A DNA stretch of 64,000 bases, from positions 806,001 through 870,000 of the forward strand of contig NW_026516213.1 in NCBI RefSeq assembly GCF_025602895.1. The letters are read 5' to 3'. The DNA comes from Polychytrium aggregatum (taxonomy: Eukaryota; Chytridiomycota; Chytridiomycetes; Polychytriales). Every line of letters begins with the position of its first letter. The first letter of the stretch is position 1. Below the pieces are notes generated by a model. The model was given only the letters and a program-made list of their open reading frames with translations, searched no databases and had not been told where the DNA came from. Below, one piece after another: positions 21,664-32,800 of the stretch. Position numbers and translations under genes: made by a program.

Positions 21664-24600
21664 TCAGATCACTTCGCCGCGCTGCAGAATGCGATACTGT
21701 GGAGTTGGGTTTGAGGCCGGAGGGGCGCTGGGAGCAGATGCGCTCGGCCCTTTATCTCGCTTGCGGGGCTTTCCGGAGCCTGTCTGGCTGCTGCGGTGGC
21801 TGGGCTTATCGCGGTGGCTGTTTCGAGCTGCAGGCTTGGTACCGATCCGCGACTGAGAGGAGCTACTTCGCCTCGAGGGCCCGGCAGACTCCAGAGTGCT
21901 ATAGTCCATCTCCTCGTCTTCGTCCTCGTCTTCTTCGCTTTCGAGCAGGATGGGCTGCGGCTCCTTGTGCTTTTTCTTGGCGAGCAAATGCTGGTTGTTT
22001 GGCTTGCCGCCTGCAGTTGGGCTCGCAGCACGTTGGGCGTGCTGGGGGAGCTGGAGGCCGGCTGCGGGCTGCTCCGAGGTCGGCGAGGCGATGCCAAGCA
22101 GTGCCTTGAGATAGTCAACCGGCTGAGGGTCCGGCGTGGGTTCAGTTTGTGTCTCGAGACGGAGCTTGACGGATGCACTGGACGACTTCTTGCGGAGGAT
22201 CGAGGATGTGGTTGTTGAAAACTCTCGAGATTGCCGGCGGACAGGGACCTGACTGGGCTCGAGCTTTTGCAGTTCAGAGTCTGCGCTGGGCTCATCCAAG
22301 CTGTCAAGTCGACCGCCAGTTGAGAAACTACTCAGCAGGTCCGTTCCCGTCAGTGGGTCCGCTTGGGAAACCACCCCGGCCGAATTGATTGTGTGAGCAG
22401 GCTGCAGACGATTGGAATATGAATCGGCACTCGGCGGTGCTGTGAACTGAGTCAAATCCAGAGCACGGTGCCTTGGAGCAGACGCCTCGGGCGCTTGCTC
22501 GTAAAGCGAGCTGTAAGCCTGGTTGCTCTGGACCGGGGGCTGCCCGCCCGTCAACAGGTTGATAAAGTCTGTGCCAGTCTGCGTTGTGTGGACATGCAGC
22601 TTGTTCGGGGTTGTTGGACTGACGTTTCGGTGACCAGAGAGCGGGGGCTCGACAGGCTTGGGAGCACCGGTGCCGACGAGGAGCGAGAGCAAGTCGCTCT
22701 TATGTTGCTGAAGGCGATTGGGGGGATTCCATACCTGGCCAGCGGACGAAATCGCATCTGACTGGGGAGAGGAAAACAAGTTTGTGATGCTGGAAGCGTT
22801 TGTGCCGGGGTGGGCCAGGGGTACTTGCTCACCGGTGCCCACGGGGATCTGTACCGGCGGTGCGATGCGGAAGGGAATAGGCGGACCGGCAGCCTCAAAT
22901 GATGCCGGCGCGACAGCAGCGGGCCACTGGGCTGGTACGCTCGCAGCGGGAGGTTCGCTCGGGTTGATCACAAGGTGCTCGTTGGGGATGGCATAGGGCA
23001 TGTTTGCAAGAGGGAACTGAACCAACGGCGGTGCGGGTGCCTTAGTGGTGAGGATTGAAAGTAAATCAAGTTTCGGGTCGATCAGGGTATGGTCCGCCGA
23101 GGGCGGCAGCATCATGCCTGGCTGCGGGAAAGCAGGTGGGTAGATGCCGCCATCGGTGTGGATGCCCATCATACTGCCGCCAGCGTGGCTCGGTCGGGCA
23201 GGTCGTGTCGAGTCGGTATTGCCTGTCAAGATGGTCAGCAACTCCGACTTGTGATGCGAATTGAATGGAGCAGGAACGGGCTTCGACGATATGCTCTCGA
23301 GTGGCGCGGGCGGCGCAGGGACGGGCCAGCCCTGGCGTTGGGGCTCAGTCGATATTTGAAGCGGAGGAGGGCCTCCAAGGAAGGGCATGGGCATAGCCAA
23401 GCCAAAGTCTGGAGTGGACATGGGCAGAGTAGGTGGAGCAACCGCCCCGGGCAGGCCTGCGGACGGTGCAGGTTGTGGCGGCCATGGCAGTGAAGTAACC
23501 GATGGAAGTGCTGGTGCGGCGACTGGCATTGTCCCTGGCAGGGTACTAGGAGCAGGCGCGGCAGAAGCTGGCAGCGCAGAGCCAAGTGCCGAGAAAGAAA
23601 ACGGGTCGAGACGTTGCGAGAACAAGGACTCGACTGAAATGGAGATGCCCTCGGGTTGAGCGGCGGATGTACCCGGCTGCTGCTGCTGCTGGTGCTGCTG
23701 CTGTGGCGGCAGTGGCGGTTTGAGAGCCTCTGCCGCGCCAATACCGATCAGGGCCTTGAGCGAGTTTGTGGCTGCCTCGTTGGAGCCGGAGCCCGGTGTT
23801 TTGACAGGAGAGACTCCGTTTGGCTGGATATCGCGCACATCTGGCTGAAGCTGAAGAGTGGTTGCGGGCTGGGGCTTGCCCTTGCCTTTGCCGCCTTTGG
23901 TTGGTGTTTTGAGGCCGCGCACATCGATCTCGGTGGCATTCTGGATAAGCATCTCCTGATCGAGACGCGAGACCAACTTGGAGGCGGATTTCCCGGACTG
24001 GTCCGGCTTGAGGGGAGTGGTTGGTGGAGGCTTCTTTGGGACAGGCGTCGCTCGCTTGCTGACCTCGACATCGGAGGTCACCTGGTAGTGCGCGACGCTC
24101 AAATCCAGATCGCTTTCCCACTCACTGGTACTCTTGTAGTCCTTGGAGGCCAGGGCCTTGCGCGAGGCAGACTTTTTGCTCTGCTTGTGCTTTGCCATCC
24201 AGCTTTTGATTGCACCCACAAAAGCGGTGACCATGTAAAACTTGTGCTTGCTGATGGATCCTATTGCGTCGCTCTGGAAGCCCTCGGGATCCTTGCTCCA
24301 GCCCGAAAGCGAATTGAGGGGGTGCCATTTGATATCCTGAAAAGCGAATCGCACAGTTGGCATTAGTTATGCGGACGTGGACGTGGACGTGGATGTGCAG
24401 TGACATCGTAGGGGGGGGGATATGTGCCAACGATCAGACAGCCATTGCTTACCCCGATCTCTTTCCGGGTCTGTGTCTCAAACACTGTGTTTTCGGGAAT
24501 ACCGGTGATGATGTACAGCCGAATCCGCTGCTCCTTCATCGTCCGTTCAACGTAGTCGGACTCTTTCAAGAACGCTGAGATGTCAAACCCTGTTTCCTCC

Positions 24601-25682
24601 ATGACCTGGAACCACAGAGCAGGATATGCATCAGCCAGTGCCCCGGAGACGTTTAGAACCGAGCAGTGATGCTCAGCGAATGCTTACACGATCGATGAGC
24701 CATCTACCACCCATCGAGTATTCGTCACCCAGATGTCTATGAGCGGACTGACTCCACCCGGCTTTACCTCTCGGACGGCGCAGGAAGTCAGAGGCTCATC
24801 CTTGTTGATCTTGCCCTTGGGGAAACCCCATCCGGATCCGGCTTTCCATCCCTTGACGAGGAGGACCTTGAGGACCGAGATTTGGAAAGCGGGAGAAGTG
24901 AGTCACAAATGAGAAAGCGAAACAAGGGCTGCAAGATCAGCGCGGAACGACACCGCCGCTTCGGTATCAAGCGATCACCGCAACGACAGCAGGCCACAGT
25001 AAAGAGGTTCCCGTTCACAATCACCGGGACTGATACCGATGGCGTGGAGAAGGGAGCTACATAGATCTTGCTCTTGGATGGGATCCTGATGCAGCCTTGC
25101 CTACCTTATCCATCTTGGTGTTGAGGATGATGGCGCCGCAGACGGGCACCCTGACCTTGTACTCGATGAAGTTGGCAAAGGCGGTTTCGTGGTCGTGAGC
25201 CCATTCGTGCAGCAGCGGACAGTATTGGAAGAACCTCGAGGAAAAGTTCTTGAGGGAGTACGATGGGAGCTTTGGATTCTCTTCACGGACAAAGTCCTCG
25301 TAGAACCAGTGCGCCTGTTCGATCTGGAAGCAGATACGCTCGACAGACTTGAGCTCCTCTTCTGGTATGTTGATGATGAAGCGGCTGGAGAGGTGGCGTT
25401 GGTGGTCAGAGCAACGGTCAAACGGAGAAGCGCAGGTTGGGAAGGCCGGACAGCCCAAAGAGGCGAGACGAAGGGATCGCCGATCGCCAGGGGACTCCAG
25501 CAGCGACTCAAGACCGATCAGGCCAGCAAAGATACGCATCAAGGACAATGCAGGGGCTCGATTTAGAGCGTCTTGGTGGCGACAAGAGCCGTCGACCCGA
25601 TGGGTGGATGGATGGATGGGGGTGGGCTGCACCTCTGCAAGTCGTCCAAGACCTCTTCGAATGACATGCGCTTGAACGTCAT
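21664..25682 (-). CDS. DCP2: mRNA-decapping enzyme Dcp2, 5 exons, about 1084 aa
   Basis: Minus-strand exons 25682-25633, 25384-25105, 24866-24768, 24605-24453, 24336-21664. The N-terminal regulatory domain reads [10 protein letters not shown]...[11 protein letters not shown] and [15 protein letters not shown] (Dcp1-binding box A). The Nudix box [12 protein letters not shown]...REVMEETGF spans the exon 3/4 junction and keeps the catalytic GX5EX7REVXEE pattern. Box B-like IKWHPL and [15 protein letters not shown] open the last exon. The enzyme removes the m7G cap in P-bodies. About 840 residues of Pro/Ser/Gln-rich disordered tail follow, with a Q-rich run and at least seven short leucine-rich motifs resembling the helical motifs that recruit Edc3/Pdc1-like partners. 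The acceptor of exon 3 (CCTCAAG) is weak but gives the exact family sequence. Confidence 0.93.
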
Positions 25683-26283
25683 CGTGTTCTGGCTGCGATG
25701 CAGAAATCGGCTGGAAGATGATGCTCTGCTCAGACAGACACGGACAGAGTGCTGATGTGCAAGTGGGCTCGAGGCTGGGGAGGCGATGCGGCGGGATGAG
25801 ACGGGGCAGGACGAGATGGGATAGATGGAATAGATGGGATCGCCGAGGCGGAATGCGTTGGGCTGGAGCAAAGGGAAGCCGGGGTGTTCTCGGCGGAGAA
25901 CGAGGGCACGCGAGAGCACAGCGAGAGCGCGGCGAGAGCTCCGTCCAAAACGGGCGCTGTTGGTGCGTTGGCGTTTCGTTCCATCTTCCAGGCCGATCTC
26001 CCACAGACCAGGTACGTTCGGCTGACGCCTGATAGACCCCGACAGGCTCTCGAAAGGCTTTTTGGCAGGCTCTCGGCAGGCTGGGACCCACACACGGCCC
26101 CCGACCTGGCCTCGACCTTGCGGGGCCATTGCCGACCCGAATTTCGATTTCAGGCCCTGTCTTGATCCCGCAATCCCCCCGATTGACCCCCTGCTTTCCC
26201 GTTTGCCGGCTGCTGGTGCTTGCCATCGCCATGCCATCGCCATGCCATCGCCGTGCCAGCCCCTCCAGAACCGCAGCGCCGAT
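25683..26283. promoter_or_regulatory. Divergent promoter between DCP2 (-) and OST4 (+)
   Basis: About 600 bp lie between the two ATGs. A 28-bp element at 25912-25939 recurs, with one mismatch and inverted, in the YSH1/STR3 divergent promoter. A CATCGC-type short repeat (26222-26256) lies just before the OST4 ATG. Confidence 0.5.
25912..25939 (+). promoter_or_regulatory. Shared 28-bp promoter element, copy A
   Basis: The sequence begins gagagcacagcgagagc and is matched 27/28 by the reverse complement of 34671-34698. Both copies sit in divergent promoters, about 230 bp (DCP2) and about 180 bp (YSH1) upstream of the minus-strand ATG. A regulatory role is inferred from position only. Confidence 0.4.
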
Positions 26284-26415
26284 ATGACCATCACCGACCT
26301 GCAGCTCCAGTCCGCCGTGAACTTCCTCGGCGGGTCGATCATGGTTCTGATCATCATCTATCACTTCCTCCAAGCCAACGCTGCCAAGCCCTCCTCGCAC
26401 CCCAAGTCGTCCTAG
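26284..26415 (+). CDS. OST4: Oligosaccharyltransferase small subunit Ost4, 43 aa
   Basis: ATG 26284 opens a 43-residue frame beginning MTITDLQLQSAVNFLGGSIM and continuing into LIIIYHFLQAN. It matches the Ost4 signature: M-(I/T)-(T/S)-D-x-Q-L at the N-terminus, a single transmembrane helix and a Y-H at its cytosolic end. Ost4 holds Stt3 and Ost3/Ost6 together in the ER oligosaccharyltransferase complex that transfers the N-glycan precursor. Known members are 36-40 residues; the extra residues here are a Ser/Lys/Pro tail. It has no intron and is divergent from DCP2. The gene is short enough to be missed by automatic annotation. Confidence 0.88.
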   Translation: MTITDLQLQSAVNFLGGSIMVLIIIYHFLQANAAKPSSHPKSS

Positions 26416-26829
26416 AATCCCCGACATTCGAGCGAGGGGTGGGCCTGCTGTGTCTTTCCTCAGCCAGTCCAGCCAGCTCAGTCCGCTCCAGCTCATCCCC
26501 GGTGGAGCAACCCATAATAGTCTGCCCTGGCAACGCCGATATGACAACCGGGCTTGCCGGATTGGCGAGATTCACAGGCTGAGAATCTGGATGTCTGGCC
26601 AGCGGGTCACCTCTGTTTCGCAATATATCGATGCTGCTTGATGCGCAACGCAACGCCCGAGAGACTGCATGGCTGTTGGAAGGGCCATCGGCCCAGCGAG
26701 GGATTGCGGGGACTGTTGCAGATGGGCAGAGTCGCATGAGCGACGGCGAAGCCGTTTCAGCACAGATGCGTGTCCCGGCCGCTTCGCCGCGATCTTGCCC
26801 ACGATCGGCTCTCCCAGCACACCAGCACC
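26416..26829. other. Intergenic region between OST4 and MHF1
   Basis: 414 bp; it should hold the OST4 3' UTR and the MHF1 promoter. I see no gene. Confidence 0.45.
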
Positions 26830-28158
26830 ATGTCCAGCGACTCTGAGGAAGACGGCGGTCCATCAGAGCTCAGCAGCGAGCTGGATGAGGCGCCAGAGGA
26901 TACATCCGAGCAGACGCTGGTATGCAGCAGGCCCGCCGTTTGGATTGTGTCCCAGTCCACATTCTGTCTATCTGGACTGAGAAGAGCGTTCTCTTTCCCA
27001 ACAGCGACTGAAGGCGGCTGTCTACTTTGTCATCTCCAAGCAGTGCGAGAAGCTAGGTATATCATGCCCCTGGAGATTGCATTGGCGAAGGGCTGCCGAC
27101 TCGGCTGGAGGAAGCTCAAAGCTGCGACTTGGTTTGGATCAATACAGCCTAACTTTTGGTCTGGCATGCGCAATGCTGTTTCCTTGGCTTGATGGGCGGG
27201 AACACATGTCCGGTGATAGCCCGAGAGCACAACGTCGACATAACGCCGCAGTTCATCCGGGCCGTCTCGGAACTCGTCTACCAGCAAGCAGGTGGGATCA
27301 TGGCCGCGCTGGCAAACCGACGCAGATCGACAGCGGCGAGGACAGCGTTTCCGATCTAACGCCCCTCGCTGTGGATCTCATCCGATCTTTCGATGGAGCA
27401 GGCCATATGGGCACTGACCTGGAGCTGTTTGCCAAGTGGGTTTGCTGGCTGGGCGGTCTGGCGGCACAGGGGCAAGCCCACATGCATGCGATCGTCGACT
27501 CGTTGAGCGGGAGCCCGGTGGCATCCAGCATTATCGGCTCCGTGGCCGCATGCAGGGCCGGGCGGGTGGGCGGCAGTACCACTGGTTGACGATCCATTCC
27601 AATAACGCAATCGACGCAACGGCCAGGCACGCGAAACGGAGCACGATTGCCGTTGATGATGTCAAGGTAGGCTAGAACATGGTCTATTCTGCGGCTGCAT
27701 TGCGATCGCCGCCGCACGATTGCCGCTGGCCGGCTCTCGCCAGAACAACGGCCTTCGATCCGGGATGATCTCTTGCTCTTGCGCCGGGTCATTGGGACTC
27801 ATACATGCCGCTTCCTCTTTCTCTCCTCGCTGGCGCTGCCTGGCGCTGCTGTGCTGGATGATCCACATCGGCCGGGGGGGGGGCCAGCTCTGTGTGCGTC
27901 GCAACGAGCATGCGGTAGGTTTCAGGCTGCAGACAGCATCGGGGCGACGAGACCGGGATGGGCGAGTGCCTGTCGATGGGAGTTGGTGGACGGGTCGAGA
28001 GGCAGGGCGGTGTGTATGGAGCGAGGCGAGGCAAGGCAAGTTCCGGCGACGGCAAATTCCTGACCCTCCTGTGTTGCGTGCAGCTGGATGCCATTGCTGG
28101 GCTGGTCGAGACACTGAAGCAGGGCAAGGCCCGGCCGAACAAACGGCCGCGGGAGTGA
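26830..28158 (+). CDS. MHF1: Histone-fold protein MHF1/CENP-S, 7 exons, 129 aa
   Basis: Exons 26830-26919, 27005-27056, 27220-27291, 27402-27435, 27627-27666, 27888-27914 and 28084-28158 close in frame. The joined protein has an acidic leader, then RLKAAVYFVISKQCEKLARE, VDITPQFIRAVSELVYQQA, MGTDLELFAKHAKRSTIAVDDVK and a VRRNE segment. This is the CENP-S/MHF1 histone fold: (L/I)KAAV, CE, FARHAKR and T(I)xxDDV are diagnostic. It pairs with MHF2/CENP-X to bind DNA with the FANCM/Mph1 helicase at stalled forks and at kinetochores. Exon 6 is only 27 nt and exon 4 only 34 nt. The C-terminal exon ends in a basic KRPRE tail. Coding density is about 390 nt in 1.3 kb, so most of the locus is intron. 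Confidence 0.88.
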
Positions 28159-28924
28159 GCGCCTTCACCCGGCCGGGACCCCTTGGTTGCGCACCGGGGA
28201 ACCAAAGGCGATGTGGGACCGGCGGTGTGGATGTCGACGGACGAGATAGGATTGGCATTGCCTGGGGGATATCGTTGCGGTGCACCGGCCCTGCTCTGTT
28301 GTCTGCAGATATCGCTCGGCGAGGGCCAATACAGCGAGCGCTTTGCTTGTGCTGTCCTTTTTGCACCGCAAACACGACAGCCGTCCGAACGGCAAGCGAA
28401 AGTGCAAGTACAAATGCAAGTACAAATGCAAGTACAAATGCAAGTACAAACGCAACCGCAAGTGCCACCAACACCCCCGGTGACCCCCCCCATTAACAAC
28501 AACATCAACAACAACATCAACATCGACATCAACAACAACATCAGCATCGACATCGACACCACCGACAGCCCTGCCACCCACCCAGCACGCAGCACCAGCA
28601 GCGACACCCCGATCCGGTGTCCTCGCCGCTCGCTTGTCCAACCGAGGCCCTTGGGCATATTTATAGCACCTGGCGTGCTCGTTGCCCCTCGCTCCTTCCT
28701 CCTCCATTCGCCCTGTCGCTTGCGCTGAAGCAATCCCGTCCTGCTTCCACTGCCCTCCCACCAAGGAGACGACTCGGCTGTCGAGTCGCCCTGCTCTGCC
28801 TGTCCTGTCGCCTCGGCTCCATCCCATCGACTCGCTCAGGTGCTGACCAGACCCCTCGAGCCGGTCCCATTCTCCCGACCTTGACCCCCCCCTCCTGCAT
28901 ATCGCATATCGCATCTTGCCGGTC
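28159..28924. other. Intergenic region with short tandem repeats
   Basis: About 770 bp. It holds a 12-bp tandem repeat (28403-28450), an AACAACATC-type array (28490-28558) and an ATATTTATA box at about 28658. It is likely the promoter and leader of the small gene at 28925. Both-strand long frames across it are repeat artefacts. Confidence 0.5.
28403..28450. repeat. 12-bp tandem repeat, 4 copies
   Basis: Unit tgcaagtacaaa repeated four times, then degenerating. It is followed at 28490-28558 by an imperfect AACAACATC/GACATC array. Confidence 0.85.
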
Positions 28925-29320
28925 ATGTCCAAGCTCCAGTCAGTCAAGCGCTGGTTCAAAACCAAGTTCCACCTGGGCAAGAGCCACCCCGACTCTTTCC
29001 CGGCCGACCCGCCGGCCAGCCCTGCTGCCGACGACGAGGAAGACGAGGTCGTGACCTTCATGGATATGCTCGACTACGAGCCGCGGCCGTCCCCTGCCCC
29101 GTCGTCTCCATCGTCTCCGTCGCCGTCGTCGCCCACGCCCTCGTCTCCCGGCCTTCCGTCTTCGCCGGCCTCCAGTGGCTCATCCTTCTTCCGCAGCCGG
29201 CGTCCCTTCCATGTCTTCTCGACCGACCCTCCTCGCAACCAAGTTTCCGGCCGGCTCGGCCGCACTGGCTCGGTCCGGAGAATCGCCAAACGAAATTCCA
29301 GCGCCCCTGCCCTGTCCTAA
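28925..29320 (+). CDS. Small Ser/Pro-rich hypothetical protein, 131 aa
   Basis: ATG 28925 opens a single-exon frame. The N-terminus is basic (MSKLQSVKRWFKTKFHLGK), then comes an acidic DDEEDEVV patch with FMDMLDY. A Ser-Ser-Pro tract of about 35 residues follows, and the C-terminus is Arg/Ser-rich (RTGSVRRIAKRNSSAPALS), resembling phosphorylation sites. No domain is recognised. Codon composition is GC-rich like the neighbours, and upstream there is a TATA-like box (about 28658). It could be a disordered regulatory protein; it could also be the first exon of something larger, but no downstream exon is evident. Confidence 0.5.
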   Translation: MSKLQSVKRWFKTKFHLGKSHPDSFPADPPASPAADDEEDEVVTFMDMLDYEPRPSPAPSSPSSPSPSSPTPSSPGLPSSPASSGSSFFRSRRPFHVFSTDPPRNQVSGRLGRTGSVRRIAKRNSSAPALS

Positions 29321-29808
29321 CGTCGCTCCTGCGAACCTGTATGCCTCAACCAGCCGATTCTGCTCCAGCCAAGACCAACGCCTTTCCCCAAAGGCAACCA
29401 ACTTGGACCGCTGGTGGTTCCTTGCCTCTGGTGGCTCTTTTCCTCTGCTGGGCTTACTCGAACTGTGTCCTTACACAGGGGCCATGTCGCTCTCCTCCAC
29501 CACTTCTATTACTTGCTTTTAGTCATGCTCGCCAAGGTTATTTATATATACGTTCGATGCCACTGGGTCGCATCCGTCATTTTGTTAGTGCTGAGTCACA
29601 GCCCGCCGGGCAGTCATCTCGTGTCAATCAGAAAGTCAAATCAGCGTTTTGAAATATGATCATTCGCCAAGCATCTTGTGCTTGGTATCACACCCTGCGT
29701 TCCAGAGACGAGAGAAGGCGCATCGTGGATGATGTCGTTGGTGCTATTGATGTTGCTGTTGATGCTGTTCGTATCGTTGGTGCAGTTGATGCTGCGTTGC
29801 GCGTCCCT
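29321..29808. other. Convergent 3' spacer (small gene + / YSH1 -)
   Basis: About 490 bp, AT-richer than the coding surroundings, with no supported gene. Confidence 0.45.
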
Positions 29809-32800
29809 TCATGCAATGGGCTGCTGGGCTTCATGGCGAGGAGCCCATGAATCGTCGATGGGCATCAGGCCGGCTCGGATCCGCTCGACAACGCTATCAA
29901 CGCGCCGACCGAGTTCGTCAGACTTGCTCTGGATCGTCTAGAAAGACAAAACCGGTCCAGATCAGCTACAGAGGCATGGATCGGAGCTTCTCCTGCCCGG
30001 ATATTATCCTGCCTGGATATTGTCATCCTAATGTGCATCTCTTCCATCGCCGACTGTGCTTACCGTCTGTCCGTCCGGGGCTGCTGTCACAGTGGCGGTT
30101 TCGTGGTCCACCCGGACTTGCCAGCCGAACCCGCCTGCAAAGCGCATCTCCCAGTTGGCATCGTCAAGCAGGTCGTCGAGTTCATCCGGCCCGACAGTCT
30201 TGCCGTTGGTATCTAGCACCTCCACAGTGCCATCTCCAAACTGCAGGCACAGCAGCATCGTGCCGAATTTGAGCAGCTCTCGCTGCATCAGCGACTGTAC
30301 CGAGACAAGGCCGCTGCTGTCGTGGCCGCCATCGCCGTCGCTTTCTTGGTCAGACATGTCCTGGTCGCTGCCGAGGGTGGCTCCCTGGTCATCATTGTTT
30401 TCTGTTTTGATCTCGACGTCCCAGTCGGCCTTGGGCTCGAGCTTGACGACCCCGGCTCCGCTGCTGCCAGCATCGACGTTGGCAGCGTCCTTCTTGTTTG
30501 CGGCCTGCTCGTCGTGGGAATGGTGCTGATCCTGGCCGTGATTGTGGCTGTGATCGTGGCTGTGGCTGTGGCCATGGTGGTGGTGATGCTTGGATTTGGT
30601 GGCTGAGGGGAATAGCACCGAGGGACGGTTTGGTGCCGTCAGTTGCCGACGGGGTCAAACCATACGCCTCATGGAGTGCACTTGCTACAGCCCGCTCGTG
30701 TCTCATCAGCTGTGACATCTCTGCATCTCCAGCGAGTGGCACCGATGGCAATCAGGGCTCGCGCTCAAATGGGGCAGCGTACGACGCCGCACTCACCTTT
30801 AACGGAAGCCGGGCTGCTCTCGGCCATGACGACCACCGAGAGCACCGAATCGGCAATCATGTCGTTGATGGCGCCGCCTTCCCACTCCAGCACGTAGATG
30901 CTACCGCCCACATCCCTGACCTTGACGGTGTTGAAGACCTGGTCGCGAGCGAGTCGTTATCAGCATCAGCGCCGGCATCTGAGGAGCGACGACAAGGGGC
31001 ATCAAGCCGGACTGCTCCAGCACCAATAACACCGGGCCTCACCGTGAATGCACTGGAATCCGCTCCAGATTCGACTTTGCCGTAGGTTTGCTCGAGGTGC
31101 CAGCGCACCAATCCAAACGGCGCCCGGCTCTTGATGCTCTGCTTCTGGAGCACGACCGATGTGTTCAGCCCGGTATACTCGTCCAGCTCCGAGGGGTCCA
31201 TGAGATGGTACTGGAAGTCTCGCTGGACAAGAACTCCGGACAGAACGTGCCCGGCAGCAGGCTCATCCGATGCCAGTTTGCCCAGCGTCTGATTCCAGAA
31301 TAGAGCAAATGGGGAGGAGGAAAACGAGAGTGTGCATCGTTGGCTTGCATATCACGAGAGACCGAGCACCCTGGCCATAAACACCGATGCACCTGGAAGC
31401 GACGCGAGCGATGCGGGCAAAGGGTTGGTACCTTGGCCATTTTCTCGCCCTTGAAGGTCAGCTCGACAGACTCGCAGTTCTTTGGCGTGTGAATGACGAT
31501 CTCCTTGTCCTTTTCCATATACTCGCTCTGCAAGCGGCTCTTGAGGCGGCCCATCTGCATGGCATCGCCGTGAACCAAGATCTGGAAGAAGTCGAGCAGT
31601 GGGGTTGAGTTTGTGCGGCCGAGGCAGACGAATACGCTTGCAGATGAACGGGGGTCGATGGACAGCGAGCTCGGAAAGACGAGCATTCCTACCACAGAGC
31701 CCAGATGCACTGTCCTAGGTCTCTCTTTCCACCAATCTCTCTATATCTCTCTCTTTCGGCGAGATGCCCTCCATCATACCAGATGTGGTGCGCCGACTTC
31801 TTCGATAAACTCGGAGTTTTGCAGATAGTCCACATGGGCCGAAAATGAAATGTAGTCGATTGTCAAGCGGAGAGGAAGCTTCATGCCACTCATGGATACA
31901 ATTTCGTCCGGATGGGTCAGAATTTGCTGATCAACGAAGGGTGGCGTGTGGGCATTCCAGGAGGATTGGAAGGGGCCGGCGTGCGAGTTAGCGCCTCGTG
32001 CTCATGTCGGAAGGTGCACGATCTATCCAGTCCAGCGTTCTCGGTGGCAACAATGCTATCAGCGGTGCTTACATTGCCCAGGGTGCCCTCAACGACGTAG
32101 CCAGGGATGATGACGCCGTTGGCTTTGTTGATGCACCACTGCTCGAGCAGTTCGCGTGAGAAACCACTCTGTGTAAAGCGAGGAGCAAGACGACATTATT
32201 CAGGCGGCCATTCCATTCTTGGGCAGTTGACAGTTGACAGTTGGTTGTTGGCTGTTGGCTGTTGGTTGTTGGCTGTTGATTACGTCCTGCGCCACTCATC
32301 TCGGCGACGGTGCCGCAACCGCTTTTCCAACGGCGATGCCCAACTGACTTTGCTGACGGATCTACCTCAAGCTCCAGTTCCAGCTCCAGTTCCAGCTCCA
32401 GCTCCAGCTCCAGCACGGACTTGGAATCATACCTGCAGCATGCCGGGGCTGGCCATCATGACACATGGGCCAATGTCGTCATAGTCATGCTTGCTTCTGA
32501 GGTTGCTGATGTGCTTGAACTGAAACGGATTCGAGATCTTGACCTGCTTGCGGATGCGCTCGTTCATCATGTTGGTGTAGGTCTGATAGACAGCCATGCA
32601 CTTTTTGGCAAGGCTGCTGGCGTAGTAGATCGGGATGTTGTGGAGCTCGGGGTGGCTCTGCCAGTACTCATCCAGGATCAGCAGCAGCTCCTGGGCTCGG
32701 CCGAGAGCAAAGACCGGGATCAAGCATCGACCGCCGCGCCGCACAATGTCGTAGACCATCTTGGTGAATCGGGCCTCGCGCTCCAGGCGGGGCTGGTGCG

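Noticed and set aside
25057-26547. 496-aa minus-strand frame covering the DCP2 5' end
   Set aside because: Only the part encoding [11 protein letters not shown] onward is real. The upstream portion is the DCP2 first intron and promoter in an accidentally open GC-rich frame.
27720-28733. Long frames on both strands across the MHF1 introns and the 12-bp repeat
   Set aside because: They are incompatible with the MHF1 exons and consist largely of repeat-encoded residues.
30028-30063. YSH1 stop at 30028 (C-terminus [11 protein letters not shown])
   Set aside because: A GTAAGC donor at 30063 and a very strong acceptor at 29938 give a terminal exon resembling the conserved C-terminal helix of CPSF73.
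32069-32416. Leu-Glu repeat protein on the minus strand
   Set aside because: It is a frame through a CCAGCT hexamer array inside YSH1 intron 4; splicing around it yields the conserved [12 protein letters not shown] sequence.
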